Part shown: positions 34,863 through 43,078 of the stretch, piece after piece
Layout: each line of letters opens with the position of its first letter
Position numbering within the stretch: the first letter of the stretch is position 1
Source of the DNA: Pseudomonas botevensis
GTDB taxonomy: Bacteria; Pseudomonadota; Gammaproteobacteria; Pseudomonadales; Pseudomonadaceae
DNA: 64,000 bases
Reading direction: 5' to 3'
NCBI RefSeq assembly: GCF_019145475.1
Contig: NZ_JAHTKI010000023.1
Location: 19,678-83,677, forward strand
Notes under the pieces: generated by a model
What the model was told of the DNA's origin: nothing
Seen by the model: the letters and a program-made list of their open reading frames with translations, nothing else
Databases searched by the model: none
Made by a program: the position numbers and the translations under genes

Positions 34863-35501
34863 TTACGCGTCCTTCTGCTTGGTGCCGAAGATCTTGTCAC
34901 CGGCATCGCCAAGCCCTGGGATGATGTAACCGTGTTCGTTCAGTTTCTGATCAATGGAAGCGGTGTAGATGGTCACGTCCGGGTGAGCCTTCTCGACGGC
35001 GGCGATGCCTTCCGGCGCGGCCACCAGCACCATCGCGCGGATATCCTTGCAGCCGGCCTTCTTCAGCAGGTCGATGGTCGCGACCATGGAGCTGCCGGTG
35101 GCGAGCATCGGGTCGATGATCATTGCCAGGCGTTCGTCGATTTCCGGAACCAGTTTTTCCAGATAGGTGTGGGCTTGCAGGGTTTCCTCGTTGCGGGCAA
35201 CGCCCACGGCGGAAACCTTGGCACCCGGGATCAGGCTCAGCACGCCTTCGAGCATGCCGATGCCGGCGCGCAGGATCGGCACGACGGTGATTTTCTTGCC
35301 GGCGATTTTCTCGACCGACACGGTGCCGCACCAGCCTGGAATCTCGTAGCTTTCCAGGGGCAGGTCTTTGGTGGCTTCATAGGTCAACAGGGCGCCGACT
35401 TCCTGAGCGAGCTCGCGGAAATTCTTGGTGCTGATGTCTGCGCGGCGCATAAGGCCGAGTTTGTGACGGATCAGCGGATGGCGGATCTCGAGGATGGGCA
35501 T
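34863..35501 (-). CDS. upp: Uracil phosphoribosyltransferase
   Basis: 212 residues from ATG 35501 ('MPILEIRHPLIRHKLGLMR'). It converts uracil and PRPP to UMP. 'VPILRAGIGMLEGVL' (~77-91), the PRPP loop 'MIIDPMLATGSSMVATIDLLK' (in ~126-147), and the C-terminal uracil-binding 'DQKLNEHGYIIPGLGDAGDKIFGT'. It forms a two-gene operon with uraA and is divergent from hpt, an attractive shared control point for base salvage. Confidence 0.96.
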   Translation of the reverse strand: MPILEIRHPLIRHKLGLMRRADISTKNFRELAQEVGALLTYEATKDLPLESYEIPGWCGTVSVEKIAGKKITVVPILRAGIGMLEGVLSLIPGAKVSAVGVARNEETLQAHTYLEKLVPEIDERLAMIIDPMLATGSSMVATIDLLKKAGCKDIRAMVLVAAPEGIAAVEKAHPDVTIYTASIDQKLNEHGYIIPGLGDAGDKIFGTKQKDA

Positions 35502-35536
35502 GGGAAAGGCTCCGGCGGCGGGCAAAAAAACCGGCC

Positions 35537-35548
35537 TAGATTAATCTA
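35537..35548. promoter_or_regulatory. 12-bp palindrome near the upp start
   Basis: TAGATTAATCTA, perfect symmetry, 36 nt upstream of the upp start codon on the minus strand. It may be a -10-like region or an operator. Assignment uncertain. Confidence 0.4.
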
Positions 35549-35558
35549 TCCGAGGGTG

Positions 35559-35574
35559 ATGTCCTATAGGACAT
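35559..35574. promoter_or_regulatory. 16-bp palindrome in the upp-hpt divergent promoter
   Basis: ATGTCCTATAGGACAT, perfect 8-bp arms without spacer, between the divergent salvage genes. It has the look of a dimeric repressor site; I do not recognise the regulator. Confidence 0.5.
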
Positions 35575-35667
35575 ACAGTACGTTAGTCCATAAAGGCTTG
35601 ATTCGGCCTCTTGGGATGCGTACCTTTGCCCGCTTTTCCGAAACCGACCCCCCTCCTGGAGAGCGCC

Positions 35668-36225
35668 ATGTCCGCTGATCTCGAGCATATCCGTCAAATC
35701 ATGCGAGAGGCTGACTGCCTGTACACCGAAGCTGAAGTCGAGGCGGCCATCGCCCGCGTCGGTGCACAAATCAACGAACAACTGGCAGAGAGCAACCCGG
35801 TGGTGTTCTGTGTGATGAACGGCGGCCTGATCTTCTCCGGCAAACTGCTGACCCATCTGCACTTCCCGCTGGAAGCGTCCTACCTGCACGCGACCCGTTA
35901 TCGCAACGAAACCAGCGGCGGCGACCTGTTCTGGAAAGCCAAGCCGGAAGTGTCGTTCATCGACCGCGACGTGCTGATCATCGACGACATCCTCGACGAG
36001 GGGCACACCCTGGGCGCGATCATCGACTTCTGCAAACACGCCGGCGCCCGTGCGGTACACACCGCCGTGCTGATCGACAAGGATCACGACCGCAAGGCAC
36101 GTCCTGACCTGAAAGCCGATTTCGTCGGCCTGCCGTGCGTCGACCGTTACATCTTCGGTTACGGCATGGACTACAAAGGCTACTGGCGCAACGCCAACGG
36201 GATCTTTGCCGTCAAGGGCATGTAA
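35668..36225 (+). CDS. hpt: Hypoxanthine-guanine phosphoribosyltransferase
   Basis: 185 residues from ATG 35668 behind GGAG. Type I PRTase: 'VFCVMNGGLIFSGKLLTHL' (~47-65), PRPP loop 'VLIIDDILDEGHTLGAIIDFC' (in ~104-125), and 'FVGLPCVDRYIFGYGMDYKGYWRN' (~149-172). It salvages hypoxanthine and guanine. It is divergent from upp-uraA, with two palindromes between the start codons. Confidence 0.93.
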   Translation: MSADLEHIRQIMREADCLYTEAEVEAAIARVGAQINEQLAESNPVVFCVMNGGLIFSGKLLTHLHFPLEASYLHATRYRNETSGGDLFWKAKPEVSFIDRDVLIIDDILDEGHTLGAIIDFCKHAGARAVHTAVLIDKDHDRKARPDLKADFVGLPCVDRYIFGYGMDYKGYWRNANGIFAVKGM

Positions 36226-36240
36226 GAACCTGCATTGCTC

Positions 36241-36270
36241 TTGTGGGAGCGGCCTTGCCCGCTCCCACAA
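36241..36270. repeat. REP palindrome
   Basis: TTGTGGGAGCGG / CCGCTCCCACAA-type inverted repeat just past the hpt stop, of the same sequence class as the REPs at 21389 and 33491. Confidence 0.8.
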
Positions 36271-36328
36271 AAACCATGGCTCCCGCGCTCCCATGCTAGA
36301 GTGCCCGGCCCCGCCCCCGGAGCCTGTC

Positions 36329-36808
36329 ATGAGCTTGTTGATCCGTTGCTGCGCCGCCCTGTTGCTGTCTCTCAGCCTGCCCCTGGCTGCCGCCCCGATG
36401 CACAGTCAATTCCTGCCGCCGGACGACCTGACCCTGCGCGACGCAGAGCCCGAGCAACAGCAACTGATGCAGGTCACCGACTATTCGGTGGTGATCGGCG
36501 CCCAGCGCCAGTCCAACCAGCAGCCGATTCCGGTCACTTCGCCGCTGATGATTCGTCTCAAGGGCAAATCCCTGAACAAGGGCGCGACGATCAATCAGGT
36601 GCTGGTCAATTTCGATGGCGAAAGCAAAAGCCTGAAAAAACCGGTGTTCGACGACAAGAGCAAGACCCTCACCTTGTTCTACCCGCTGGCCCAGTACCGG
36701 GTGGTGATCGATCTTTTGCGCAATGACACCGTTTATGTGCAGTTCCTGAGCTACGCCAACGGTCATATCTGGGCCGATCTGCACACCGGCAGCACGCGCG
36801 CGCGTTGA
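36329..36808 (+). CDS. Secreted hypothetical protein
   Basis: 159 residues. The signal peptide 'MSLLIRCCAALLLSLSLPLAAAP' is clear; the mature chain is short and beta-rich ('YSVVIGAQRQSNQQPIPVTSPLMIRLKGKSL', 'QYRVVIDLLRNDTVYVQFLSYANGHIWADLHTG'). I do not recognise a domain. ATG 36329 follows GGAG. It lies 63 nt upstream of the PA4642-like gene in the same direction, positionally like the hypothetical genes between hpt and mqoB in PAO1. Confidence 0.75.
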   Translation: MSLLIRCCAALLLSLSLPLAAAPMHSQFLPPDDLTLRDAEPEQQQLMQVTDYSVVIGAQRQSNQQPIPVTSPLMIRLKGKSLNKGATINQVLVNFDGESKSLKKPVFDDKSKTLTLFYPLAQYRVVIDLLRNDTVYVQFLSYANGHIWADLHTGSTRAR

Positions 36809-36871
36809 GCCCGGCGCCTGCGCAGGGGTAAACTGCCCGCCCCGTGAAATGTCTGCGAGCTGGAGTCGGCA

Positions 36872-37159
36872 ATGCGTAAAGATAAGAAGCAAGTGATTGG
36901 TGACGAGATCGGCGATGAGCAGATCAAGCTGTTTCTCGATTTTGAACCGGTCGATGCCACCTCGCCGTCGCTGCACAAACTGGTCAAGGCCTACCGTGGC
37001 CTGCGCATCGACGACTTCGAGCGGTTCCTGACGTTCTTCGTCGCGGCCGGTTACGACGTGGATGGCAAGGACGAACAGGGCAAGACCTTTGTCGAGCTGA
37101 TCCAGGATCAGCGCAATGCGCCGGATTACATCGAGCTGATCGCGAAGGCTCGCGGTTAA
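36872..37159 (+). CDS. PA4642-family conserved protein
   Basis: 95 residues, acidic, no signal peptide. 'LDFEPVDATSPSLHKLVKAYRGLRIDDFERFLTFFVAAGYDVDGKDEQGKTF' (~22-73) is the conserved core. It matches a small Pseudomonas protein family of unknown function that sits between hpt and mqo. The last turn 'FVELIQDQRNAPDYIELI' looks ankyrin-like, but that is a guess. Confidence 0.82.
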   Translation: MRKDKKQVIGDEIGDEQIKLFLDFEPVDATSPSLHKLVKAYRGLRIDDFERFLTFFVAAGYDVDGKDEQGKTFVELIQDQRNAPDYIELIAKARG

Positions 37160-37177
37160 GCGCAAAAGACCGCAGCC

Positions 37178-37218
37178 AAAAAAAACGCCCCGCACTCACC
37201 GAGTGCGGGGCGTTTTTT
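37178..37218. terminator. Bidirectional terminator, PA4642-like gene / mqo
   Basis: Perfect 12-bp stem ACGCCCCGCACTC / GAGTGCGGGGCGT with a 3-nt loop and A/T-runs on both sides, between convergent genes. Confidence 0.92.
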
Positions 37219-37230
37219 CATGCGGCGGGA

Positions 37231-38739
37231 TCAAGCGTAGCTTGGGGTCTCGCTGCTTTCTTCGACCAGCTCCAGAGCGATGTTGTTCTGCGTGTTGATC
37301 TTGCGATACAGCGCAGCATCGGTTTCCAGAACCTTTTCCCGGGCCGGGAAGATTTCTGCCAGTTTGGCAGCCCATTCACCCTTGGCCTTGCTCGGGAAGC
37401 ACTTCTCGATCAGTTCCAGCATGATCGAAACGGTCACCGAGGCGCCTGGCGAAGCGCCGAGCAGGGCGGCGAGAGAGCCGTCCTTCGCGGCCACCAGTTC
37501 GGTGCCGAACTGCAGGATGCCGCCCTTTTTCGGGTCTTTCTTGATGATCTGCACCCGTTGGCCGGCCACTTCCAGGCGCCAGTCTTCGGCTTTCGCCTCA
37601 GGGTAGAAACGGCGCAGGGAGTCCAGACGCTGTTCCATCGATTGCATCACTTCGCTGACCAGGTATTTGGTCAGGTCCATGTTGTTCTTCGCCACGGCCA
37701 GCATCGGGCCGATGTTGCCGGCGCGAACCGACAGCGGCAGGTCCATGAAGGAGCCGTGCTTGAGGAACTTGGTGGTGAAGCCGGCGTATGGCCCGAACAG
37801 CAGGGATTTCTTGCCATCGACCACGCGGGTGTCCAGGTGCGGCACCGACATCGGCGGCGAACCCACGGCGGCCTGGCTGTAGACCTTCGCCTGGTGGTGC
37901 TTGACCACTTCCGGGTTGTCGCAACGCAGCCACTGGCCGCTGATCGGGAAGCCGCCAAAGCCTTTGCTTTCTTCGATGCCCGAGGCTTGCAGCAGCGGCA
38001 GGGCCGCGCCACCGGCGCCAAGGAAGACGAATTTGGCGTCGACTTCACGGCTGGCGCCGCTGTTGACGTCCTTGATGCTGACGGTCCAGCCGCTGGCGTT
38101 ACGCTTGAGACCGGTCACGCGCTTGCAGTATTTGACCTGGGTGTCCGGAGCGGCAGTCAGGTGCTTGAGCAACTGATTGGTCAGCGCGCCGAAGTTGACG
38201 TCGGTGCCGTTGATCACGCGGGTGGCGGCGAGCACCTGGTCTTTCGGACGACCCGGCATCATCAGTGGCATCCACTCGGCCAGCTTCGCCTTGTCTTCGG
38301 TGTATTCCATGTCGGCAAACGCGTGGTGCTTGTGCAGCGTGTTGAAGCGTTCCTTGAGGAACGACACGCCTTTTTCACCCTCGACGTAGCTCAGGTGCGG
38401 CACCGGGCTGATGAAGGATTTGCACGAGCCGAACGTGCTTTTTCTGGTCAGGTACGACCAGAACTGCTTCGACACCTCGAACTGGGTGTTGATGTGTACG
38501 GCCTTCTTGATGTCGACGCTGCCATCGGCCGCCTGCGGCGTATAGTTCAGCTCGCACAGGCCGGCGTGGCCGGTGCCGGCGTTGTTCCACGGGTTGGAAC
38601 TCTCCGCGGCACCAGAATCCATCAGCTCGACGACTTCCAGCTTGATCGCCGGGTCGAGCTCCTTGAGCAGTACTGCAAGGGTGGCACTCATGATGCCGGC
38701 CCCAACCAGAACTACGTCGACTGCTTCGTTATGCGCCAT
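37231..38739 (-). CDS. mqo: Malate:quinone oxidoreductase
   Basis: 502 residues, the normal length. A peripheral membrane FAD enzyme oxidising malate to oxaloacetate and feeding quinone. 'VDVVLVGAGIMSATLAVLLKELDP' (in ~7-31) is the FAD loop. 'NNAGTGHAGLCELNYTP' (~52-68), 'KFVFLGAGGAALPLLQASGI', and 'LLGASPGASVTVSIMLELIEKCFP' (C-terminal) are Mqo signatures. ATG 38739. It is transcribed alone; upstream lies a 700-bp gene-poor region. Confidence 0.95.
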   Translation of the reverse strand: MAHNEAVDVVLVGAGIMSATLAVLLKELDPAIKLEVVELMDSGAAESSNPWNNAGTGHAGLCELNYTPQAADGSVDIKKAVHINTQFEVSKQFWSYLTRKSTFGSCKSFISPVPHLSYVEGEKGVSFLKERFNTLHKHHAFADMEYTEDKAKLAEWMPLMMPGRPKDQVLAATRVINGTDVNFGALTNQLLKHLTAAPDTQVKYCKRVTGLKRNASGWTVSIKDVNSGASREVDAKFVFLGAGGAALPLLQASGIEESKGFGGFPISGQWLRCDNPEVVKHHQAKVYSQAAVGSPPMSVPHLDTRVVDGKKSLLFGPYAGFTTKFLKHGSFMDLPLSVRAGNIGPMLAVAKNNMDLTKYLVSEVMQSMEQRLDSLRRFYPEAKAEDWRLEVAGQRVQIIKKDPKKGGILQFGTELVAAKDGSLAALLGASPGASVTVSIMLELIEKCFPSKAKGEWAAKLAEIFPAREKVLETDAALYRKINTQNNIALELVEESSETPSYA

Positions 38740-39442
38740 TTAACGCGTCTCCAAAATCTGCAGCACCAAATTGTCGGCATGGCTGCCAGGTGTCCGGGGC
38801 AGGTTCAGTGGCGCCCCAGATACCCATGGCCAGGATCGCCATGTCCGAATCTTCGCAATTTTTCGCAACTTCGACGGATGCATGCGGCCTGGCTTCAAGA
38901 GTTCCATGAACTCATTTCAGCGCGCGGCTGGCAATTCGACTTATGGTCGAGACATCCGTTTGTGCAACCAAATCCGTAGCGGACAGGCTTCAGGCTCCGG
39001 TGTTCGAGGCGTTCCCGTTCCTGTGTCGTTGGGCTGTTTCAGACGCTAATGGTGCATGTTCAGACGCAAAACTATTCATTTGCTCGCCACACTCTTGTGA
39101 AGTTGTGAAAACCCGTTTTTTTCACGCTCTTTTGAAGACGTGAACCTCAAAAAAGGGCTGTCCCAGGCTGGCACCGTGCCCGAAGGGGCAAACAACTCAG
39201 TGGCCGAGCGTCATGACAGCTCTGCAGATTCGCGAAAAGCGGGGATTTGCCAGGGAAACAGCAAGCACGCCAGCTTCACTCGATCTGTGTGGGCGGCTCT
39301 CTGTGGGCGATTTGGATGCCAATGCAAGCGCATTGACGCTGTTGCGGGGCCCGATCAGGAGACGTCCTTATAATCGGGGGGAGATTGTATCGAAGAAATG
39401 CGGGGAGTTGGTCGAGTTTAATGACTTTTATTAGGCATCCGG
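38740..39442. other. Gene-poor region upstream of mqo
   Basis: 703 bp without a supportable gene. It should contain the mqo promoter. There is a stem-loop of GTGAAAA / TTTTCAC type near 39104-39124, and an isolated TATAAT at 39369 with no -35 at proper spacing. Several short open frames here lack a ribosome-binding site and resemble nothing I know. Confidence 0.5.
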
Positions 39443-39676
39443 TCAGATGCTCAACATCGCCTGTGCCCGTGGGCGTGAACGCTGCTGTTCGACCCGGGCG
39501 CTGGCAGGCAGCGGCTGGTGCAGCCAGTTGAGGCGGATTTCTTCGATTTCCACCCAGCCGTCACCCATCGGCTGCAGGCTGCACTGTTTGAATGCCTGGC
39601 AGTGGCCGTTGCGGTCGAGCAGGGCAAAGCAGCGGTGCAGCGGGCGTGGAGCGAACAGCGAGATCAGATGACGCAT
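39443..39676 (-). CDS. Small conserved hypothetical protein
   Basis: 77 residues from ATG 39676, preceded by AAAGG at 10 nt. It begins 'MRHLISLFAPRPLHRCFALLDRNGHCQAFKQC' and ends Arg-rich. No domain recognised. The composition and codon choice look like a real gene, and the type recurs in Pseudomonas genomes as far as I recall. Function unknown. Confidence 0.6.
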   Translation of the reverse strand: MRHLISLFAPRPLHRCFALLDRNGHCQAFKQCSLQPMGDGWVEIEEIRLNWLHQPLPASARVEQQRSRPRAQAMLSI

Positions 39677-39885
39677 GGCGATATACCTTTCTTTTCCTTG
39701 GGGTCGCACACAGGTTGTCAAAGGGCCGTGACGCGCACGTGTAAGGGGAGTGAAGAATCTGTGACAGGAACCGCGGCCGACGGGCTCTGTCAGACATTTC
39801 AGTATTCACTGACGGGTGCTGGTGACCCACAGTGGCCCACCGCTATACTGCCGGCCTGTTTGTGCCTGATTCTGGAGAGAAGAGC

Positions 39886-40470
39886 ATGTTGCAACGCCTG
39901 TTGTTCGGTTTGATCACTGTGACCAGTTTGACCCTGGTTGGCTGCGCCCACAGCCCGCAACAACTGAGCCCGGAACCGAAGCTGACCACCCAGCTGGCAC
40001 CGGTCGGCCACGGCCAGCCTGTCGTGGTGCGCGTGGTTGACGGTCGTCCGTCGCCGACCCTGGGCACCCGTGGCGGCCTGTACCCGGAAACCAGCGCCAT
40101 CACCGTGCAGCGCGAGCAGATCCTGCCGAAACTGCAGGCCCAGGCTGAAGCGGCGGTACGCCTGCTCGGCTTCACCCCGACCAACAACGGGATGAACGCT
40201 CCGCAACTGACCGTGACCCTGACCGAGCTGAAATACCAGTCGCCGAAAGAAGGCATGTACGTGACCGAAGCCACCATTGGCGCGACTTTCCGCTCCGACG
40301 TGCAGAGCGGCAACCGTCGCTACAGCGGTCGCTACGGTGCGTCCCTGGACCAGCGCTTCGGCATGGCGCCGAACCAGGAAACCAACACCAAACTGGTCAG
40401 CGACGTGTTGAGCGATGCGTTGACGCGCTTGTTCAAGGATCCGACCGTGGGTCAGATTCTCGGCGAGTAA
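39886..40470 (+). CDS. YajG-family lipoprotein
   Basis: 194 residues. The signal peptide ends 'SLTLVGCAHSP' (lipobox Cys20). The mature part, 'VVVRVVDGRPSPTLGTRGG' to 'NTKLVSDVLSDALTRLFKDP' at the C-terminus, fits the YajG lipoprotein fold. It is predicted in the outer or inner membrane leaflet with unknown role. It is transcribed alone with a strong terminator 18 nt behind. Confidence 0.88.
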   Translation: MLQRLLFGLITVTSLTLVGCAHSPQQLSPEPKLTTQLAPVGHGQPVVVRVVDGRPSPTLGTRGGLYPETSAITVQREQILPKLQAQAEAAVRLLGFTPTNNGMNAPQLTVTLTELKYQSPKEGMYVTEATIGATFRSDVQSGNRRYSGRYGASLDQRFGMAPNQETNTKLVSDVLSDALTRLFKDPTVGQILGE

Positions 40471-40487
40471 GTGCTTCGCCTGATGTG

Positions 40488-40524
40488 AAAAAGCCCGGGG
40501 CCAGTGATGGTTCCGGGCTTTTTT
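40488..40524 (+). terminator. Rho-independent terminator after yajG-like gene
   Basis: AAAAAGCCCGG / CCGGGCTTTTTT stem with a 14-nt loop. The flanking A-run lets it work for the convergent gene at 40543 as well. Confidence 0.88.
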
Positions 40525-40542
40525 GTAGGGGGGGCTTTGGGC

Positions 40543-40824
40543 TCAAGCCGCCTGGGAATAGAAGTCGAGCACGCTCACGCCCGTCAGCAGGTCGGTCTCC
40601 GGCAGATCGGCATGCTGATGTCCGCCGAGTGCGCAATACACCAGCCAATGGCGATCCTGAACATTGAAGGCGAGGCTGCCGACGAGGCTCTGCTGTTCGT
40701 CGGATGGGGTGATGAGGTACAGGCGATCCTGGTTTTCAGCGTGAAGCATGACGCGGTCCGTGGCGGTTTCGAGGCGCGCATGGTGGCCGATGTAAATGAC
40801 GAAGCCGTGACACAGGACAGCCAT
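40543..40824 (-). CDS. Small conserved hypothetical protein
   Basis: 93 residues from ATG 40824. Beta-rich chain 'MLHAENQDRLYLITPSDEQQSLVGSLAFNVQDRHWLVYCALGGHQHADLPETDLLTGVSVLDFYSQ' with no recognised domain. It is closed by the terminator at 40488-40524, which supports it as a transcribed gene. An internal ATG at residue 26 is an alternative start. Confidence 0.6.
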   Translation of the reverse strand: MAVLCHGFVIYIGHHARLETATDRVMLHAENQDRLYLITPSDEQQSLVGSLAFNVQDRHWLVYCALGGHQHADLPETDLLTGVSVLDFYSQAA

Positions 40825-40941
40825 CGGTCGATTGTCGGGTTATTTGTCGCAAAGGGTAGGGCACGGGGGGACGGTTTGGGTAGAATCCGGGCGCGGTCGT
40901 CGGTCTGGCGTTCGCCATACCGGTTTAGCCTGAGGTCTGTG

Positions 40942-41220
40942 ATGTCGCTGCACTTGATGACGCTGTTTACCGCCCATCCCGCCAAATTGATCAACCTGCT
41001 GGCGCTGCTGCTGGCGTTTCCCGGCAGTTGGCTGCTGCATGCGACCCGTCGCCGCGAGCAACGGGCAATGGCCAGCATCGCTGCCCAGCGCGAAAACCGC
41101 CCCGATCAGGAGCCGACGCTGGATTGGTCGACCCTGCGCATGAACCGCTTCTTCTACCGTTTCGGGTTTGCCTGCCTGGGACTGGCGTTGCTGGTTTCGT
41201 GGATCAGCACCCGGGTCTGA
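40942..41220 (+). CDS. Small membrane protein, hypothetical
   Basis: 92 residues with two hydrophobic helices, 'LINLLALLLAFPGSWLL' (~16-32) and 'FGFACLGLALLVSWIST' (~74-90), separated by a charged loop ('RRREQRAMASIAAQRENRPDQEP'). It probably folds as a two-helix hairpin with both ends on one side. No family recognised. It is closed by a terminator at 41237. Confidence 0.7.
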   Translation: MSLHLMTLFTAHPAKLINLLALLLAFPGSWLLHATRRREQRAMASIAAQRENRPDQEPTLDWSTLRMNRFFYRFGFACLGLALLVSWISTRV

Positions 41221-41236
41221 CTTTTTCGCAGGCATG

Positions 41237-41264
41237 AAAAACGGCGCCCCAGGGCGCCGTTTTT
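41237..41264. terminator. Bidirectional terminator
   Basis: AAAAACGGCGCCC / GGGCGCCGTTTTT with a 2-nt loop, between convergent genes ending at 41220 and 41284. Confidence 0.92.
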
Positions 41265-41283
41265 GTGTCCGCAAGGCAACCGC

Positions 41284-42450
41284 TTACAGCGGCAACCCGG
41301 CCTTGACCCGATACTGATTGCGCACCGGCGTCGCGTATTGCAGCACCAGATACGGACGGTGTTCCGCCGGGCAGGCGTCGAGCCGGCGCTGCCACTCTTC
41401 CTGGGCCTTGGCCAGTTCTTCGGCACCGAACACCTCGGCGGCCTGCGGCACGTGCAGTTGCGGATCGGCATCGGCCCACTGTGCGTACGCCAGGTAATGC
41501 ACCGGGAATAACCGATAACCGCCGAGAATCTGCTTGTCCATCTCGACCGCCAGTTGCTTGGTGTCTTCAAACAGCTCGGTGATCGGCGCGGCGAAGTTCA
41601 CATGCACCCGGCCCTTGTAGCCGGTGATGCCCTTGGCGATGCTCACATCATCCTCGCCCGGCGCCTTGCTGTAGGTGCCGGTGGTGGCGCGGATGTACAG
41701 TTCGCGGGCCTTGGCCTGGTCGCACGGGTCGTATTCGTAGCTGATCGATACCGGGGTCAGGTTCAGCGACTGAATGACTTCGCCGAACGGCTCGTCCTTG
41801 CGGCTCATGTGGAACATCTTGAGGATCGCCGACTCGGTACGGTCGTCGCCGTCCTTGGCCCGGCCCTCGGCCTGGGCGATCCAGATCGAGGCGCAATCGG
41901 TGCGGATCGAGTGGTTGATGTAGGCCGACAGCAGTTGATAGGCGGCCATTTTCTCGCGGCGCCCGGTGATCGAGCGATGCACGATGAAACTCTTGTTCAA
42001 CCGCATCAGGTCGCTGACAAACGGCTTTTGCAGCAGGTTGTCGCCGATCGCGATGCGCGGGGTCGGCAGGCCGGCGTGGTACACGGCATAGTTGACGAAG
42101 GCCGGGTCCATCACGATATCGCGGTGGTTGGCGATGAACAGATAGGCGCTGCCGGACTTGAATTGCTCGACACCGGTGTAGGTGACACCGTCGGTGGCCC
42201 GCTCGATGGTGTGGTCGACGTAGAATTCGACCTTGTCCTGCAAAGTGGCCACGGACGTCACGTCGGCGAACTCACGACGCAGCCGATGGGCTATAAGAGG
42301 TTTGAGCATCCAGCCGAAGGCACCGGCGAAACGCGGGAAGCGGAAGTGGGTGAGGATATCTAGAAACGCCTTGTCGCCGAGCAGTCTTGCCAGTACCGCA
42401 GGTACTTCGCTGTCGTCGTAAGGTCGGATGGCATCGAATTCGCCCATCAT
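41284..42450 (-). CDS. PlsC-like glycerol-phosphate acyltransferase family protein
   Basis: 388 residues. The HX4D acyltransferase motif is 'FIANHRDIVMDPAFV' (~112-127). Downstream, 'IWIAQAEGRAKDGDDRTESAILKMF' corresponds to the acceptor-binding EGxxK-type block. It is longer than ordinary PlsC (~240), with N- and C-terminal extensions, and lacks clear TM helices, suggesting a peripheral membrane enzyme. It probably acylates lysophosphatidate or a similar acceptor; the precise substrate is unknown. Two adjacent ATGs (42450, 42447) are possible starts. Confidence 0.82.
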   Translation of the reverse strand: MMGEFDAIRPYDDSEVPAVLARLLGDKAFLDILTHFRFPRFAGAFGWMLKPLIAHRLRREFADVTSVATLQDKVEFYVDHTIERATDGVTYTGVEQFKSGSAYLFIANHRDIVMDPAFVNYAVYHAGLPTPRIAIGDNLLQKPFVSDLMRLNKSFIVHRSITGRREKMAAYQLLSAYINHSIRTDCASIWIAQAEGRAKDGDDRTESAILKMFHMSRKDEPFGEVIQSLNLTPVSISYEYDPCDQAKARELYIRATTGTYSKAPGEDDVSIAKGITGYKGRVHVNFAAPITELFEDTKQLAVEMDKQILGGYRLFPVHYLAYAQWADADPQLHVPQAAEVFGAEELAKAQEEWQRRLDACPAEHRPYLVLQYATPVRNQYRVKAGLPL

Positions 42451-42589
42451 GCTCTCTTGTTGGAAACGGCTAGGGTAAGTAAAGGTTTTGATCGAAAACC
42501 AACGGGGCACGGTCTGAAAAGGTAGCCAGACAAAAATAGCCCTGCAAATAGACCGGCGATTATACGCACAAGTCACTCGGGAGACCGCG

Positions 42590-42772
42590 ATGCTGGAAAG
42601 CGCAGACTATGAATGTCCGTATTGTGGTGAAGAGGTCGAGACGACCATTGATCTGTCCGGCGGCGATCAGACCTATATTGAAGACTGTCAGGTCTGTTGT
42701 CGGCCGATCACCTTTGTTTTGCAGGTTCACGGAGAGGAATGGCATCTCGAGGTCTTCAGCGAAAACGAGTGA
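42590..42772 (+). CDS. CPXCG-motif cysteine-rich protein
   Basis: 60 residues. 'YECPYCGEEVETTIDLSGGDQTYIEDCQVCCRPITF' gives a CPxC...CxxC zinc ribbon, with the acidic 'EEWHLEVFSENE' tail typical of this small gammaproteobacterial family. Role unknown. It is followed 9 nt later by the DUF2007 gene. Confidence 0.88.
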   Translation: MLESADYECPYCGEEVETTIDLSGGDQTYIEDCQVCCRPITFVLQVHGEEWHLEVFSENE

Positions 42773-42781
42773 GGGGCAGCC

Positions 42782-43042
42782 ATGCAGCGAATCTACGAGC
42801 CGGAAAACCTGATGGAAGGCGAGATGCTCAAGGGCATGCTCGCCAGCGAAGGCATCGAGGCGCATCTGGTCGGGCGCGACCTGCTGGGCGGCACGGGTGA
42901 ATTGCCGATCTTCGGCCTGCTCGGGCTGTCGGTCGATAACGACCAGGCCGAATACGCCCGCGAGCTGATCCGTGCGTACAATGCCGCGCTGCCGCTGCCC
43001 GGCGATGAACCGGAAAGCTTTCCCGGGACGCTGGTCTGTTAG
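42782..43042 (+). CDS. DUF2007 signal-transducing-type small protein
   Basis: 86 residues. 'RIYEPENLMEGEMLKGMLASEGIEAHLVGRDLLGG' (~3-37) and 'LSVDNDQAEYARELIRAYN' fit DUF2007, a PII-like ferredoxin-fold domain found as a single unit. It is co-transcribed with the CPXCG protein gene. Function unknown. Confidence 0.85.
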   Translation: MQRIYEPENLMEGEMLKGMLASEGIEAHLVGRDLLGGTGELPIFGLLGLSVDNDQAEYARELIRAYNAALPLPGDEPESFPGTLVC

Positions 43043-43078
43043 GCTGGCGTTCGTTTTATTCTCGAGCCGTGTTGCCCC

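Noticed and set aside
35719..35726. TGTACA within the hpt coding sequence
   Set aside because: Single half-site with no partner at 12 nt; the hexamer is expected by chance.
39369..39374. TATAAT as a promoter for a plus-strand transcript
   Set aside because: No -35-like element at 16-18 nt and the next plus-strand gene is more than 500 nt away.
39140..39434. Short plus-strand frames in the gap upstream of mqo
   Set aside because: No ribosome-binding site, Arg/Ser-rich random-looking translations, and no family resemblance.
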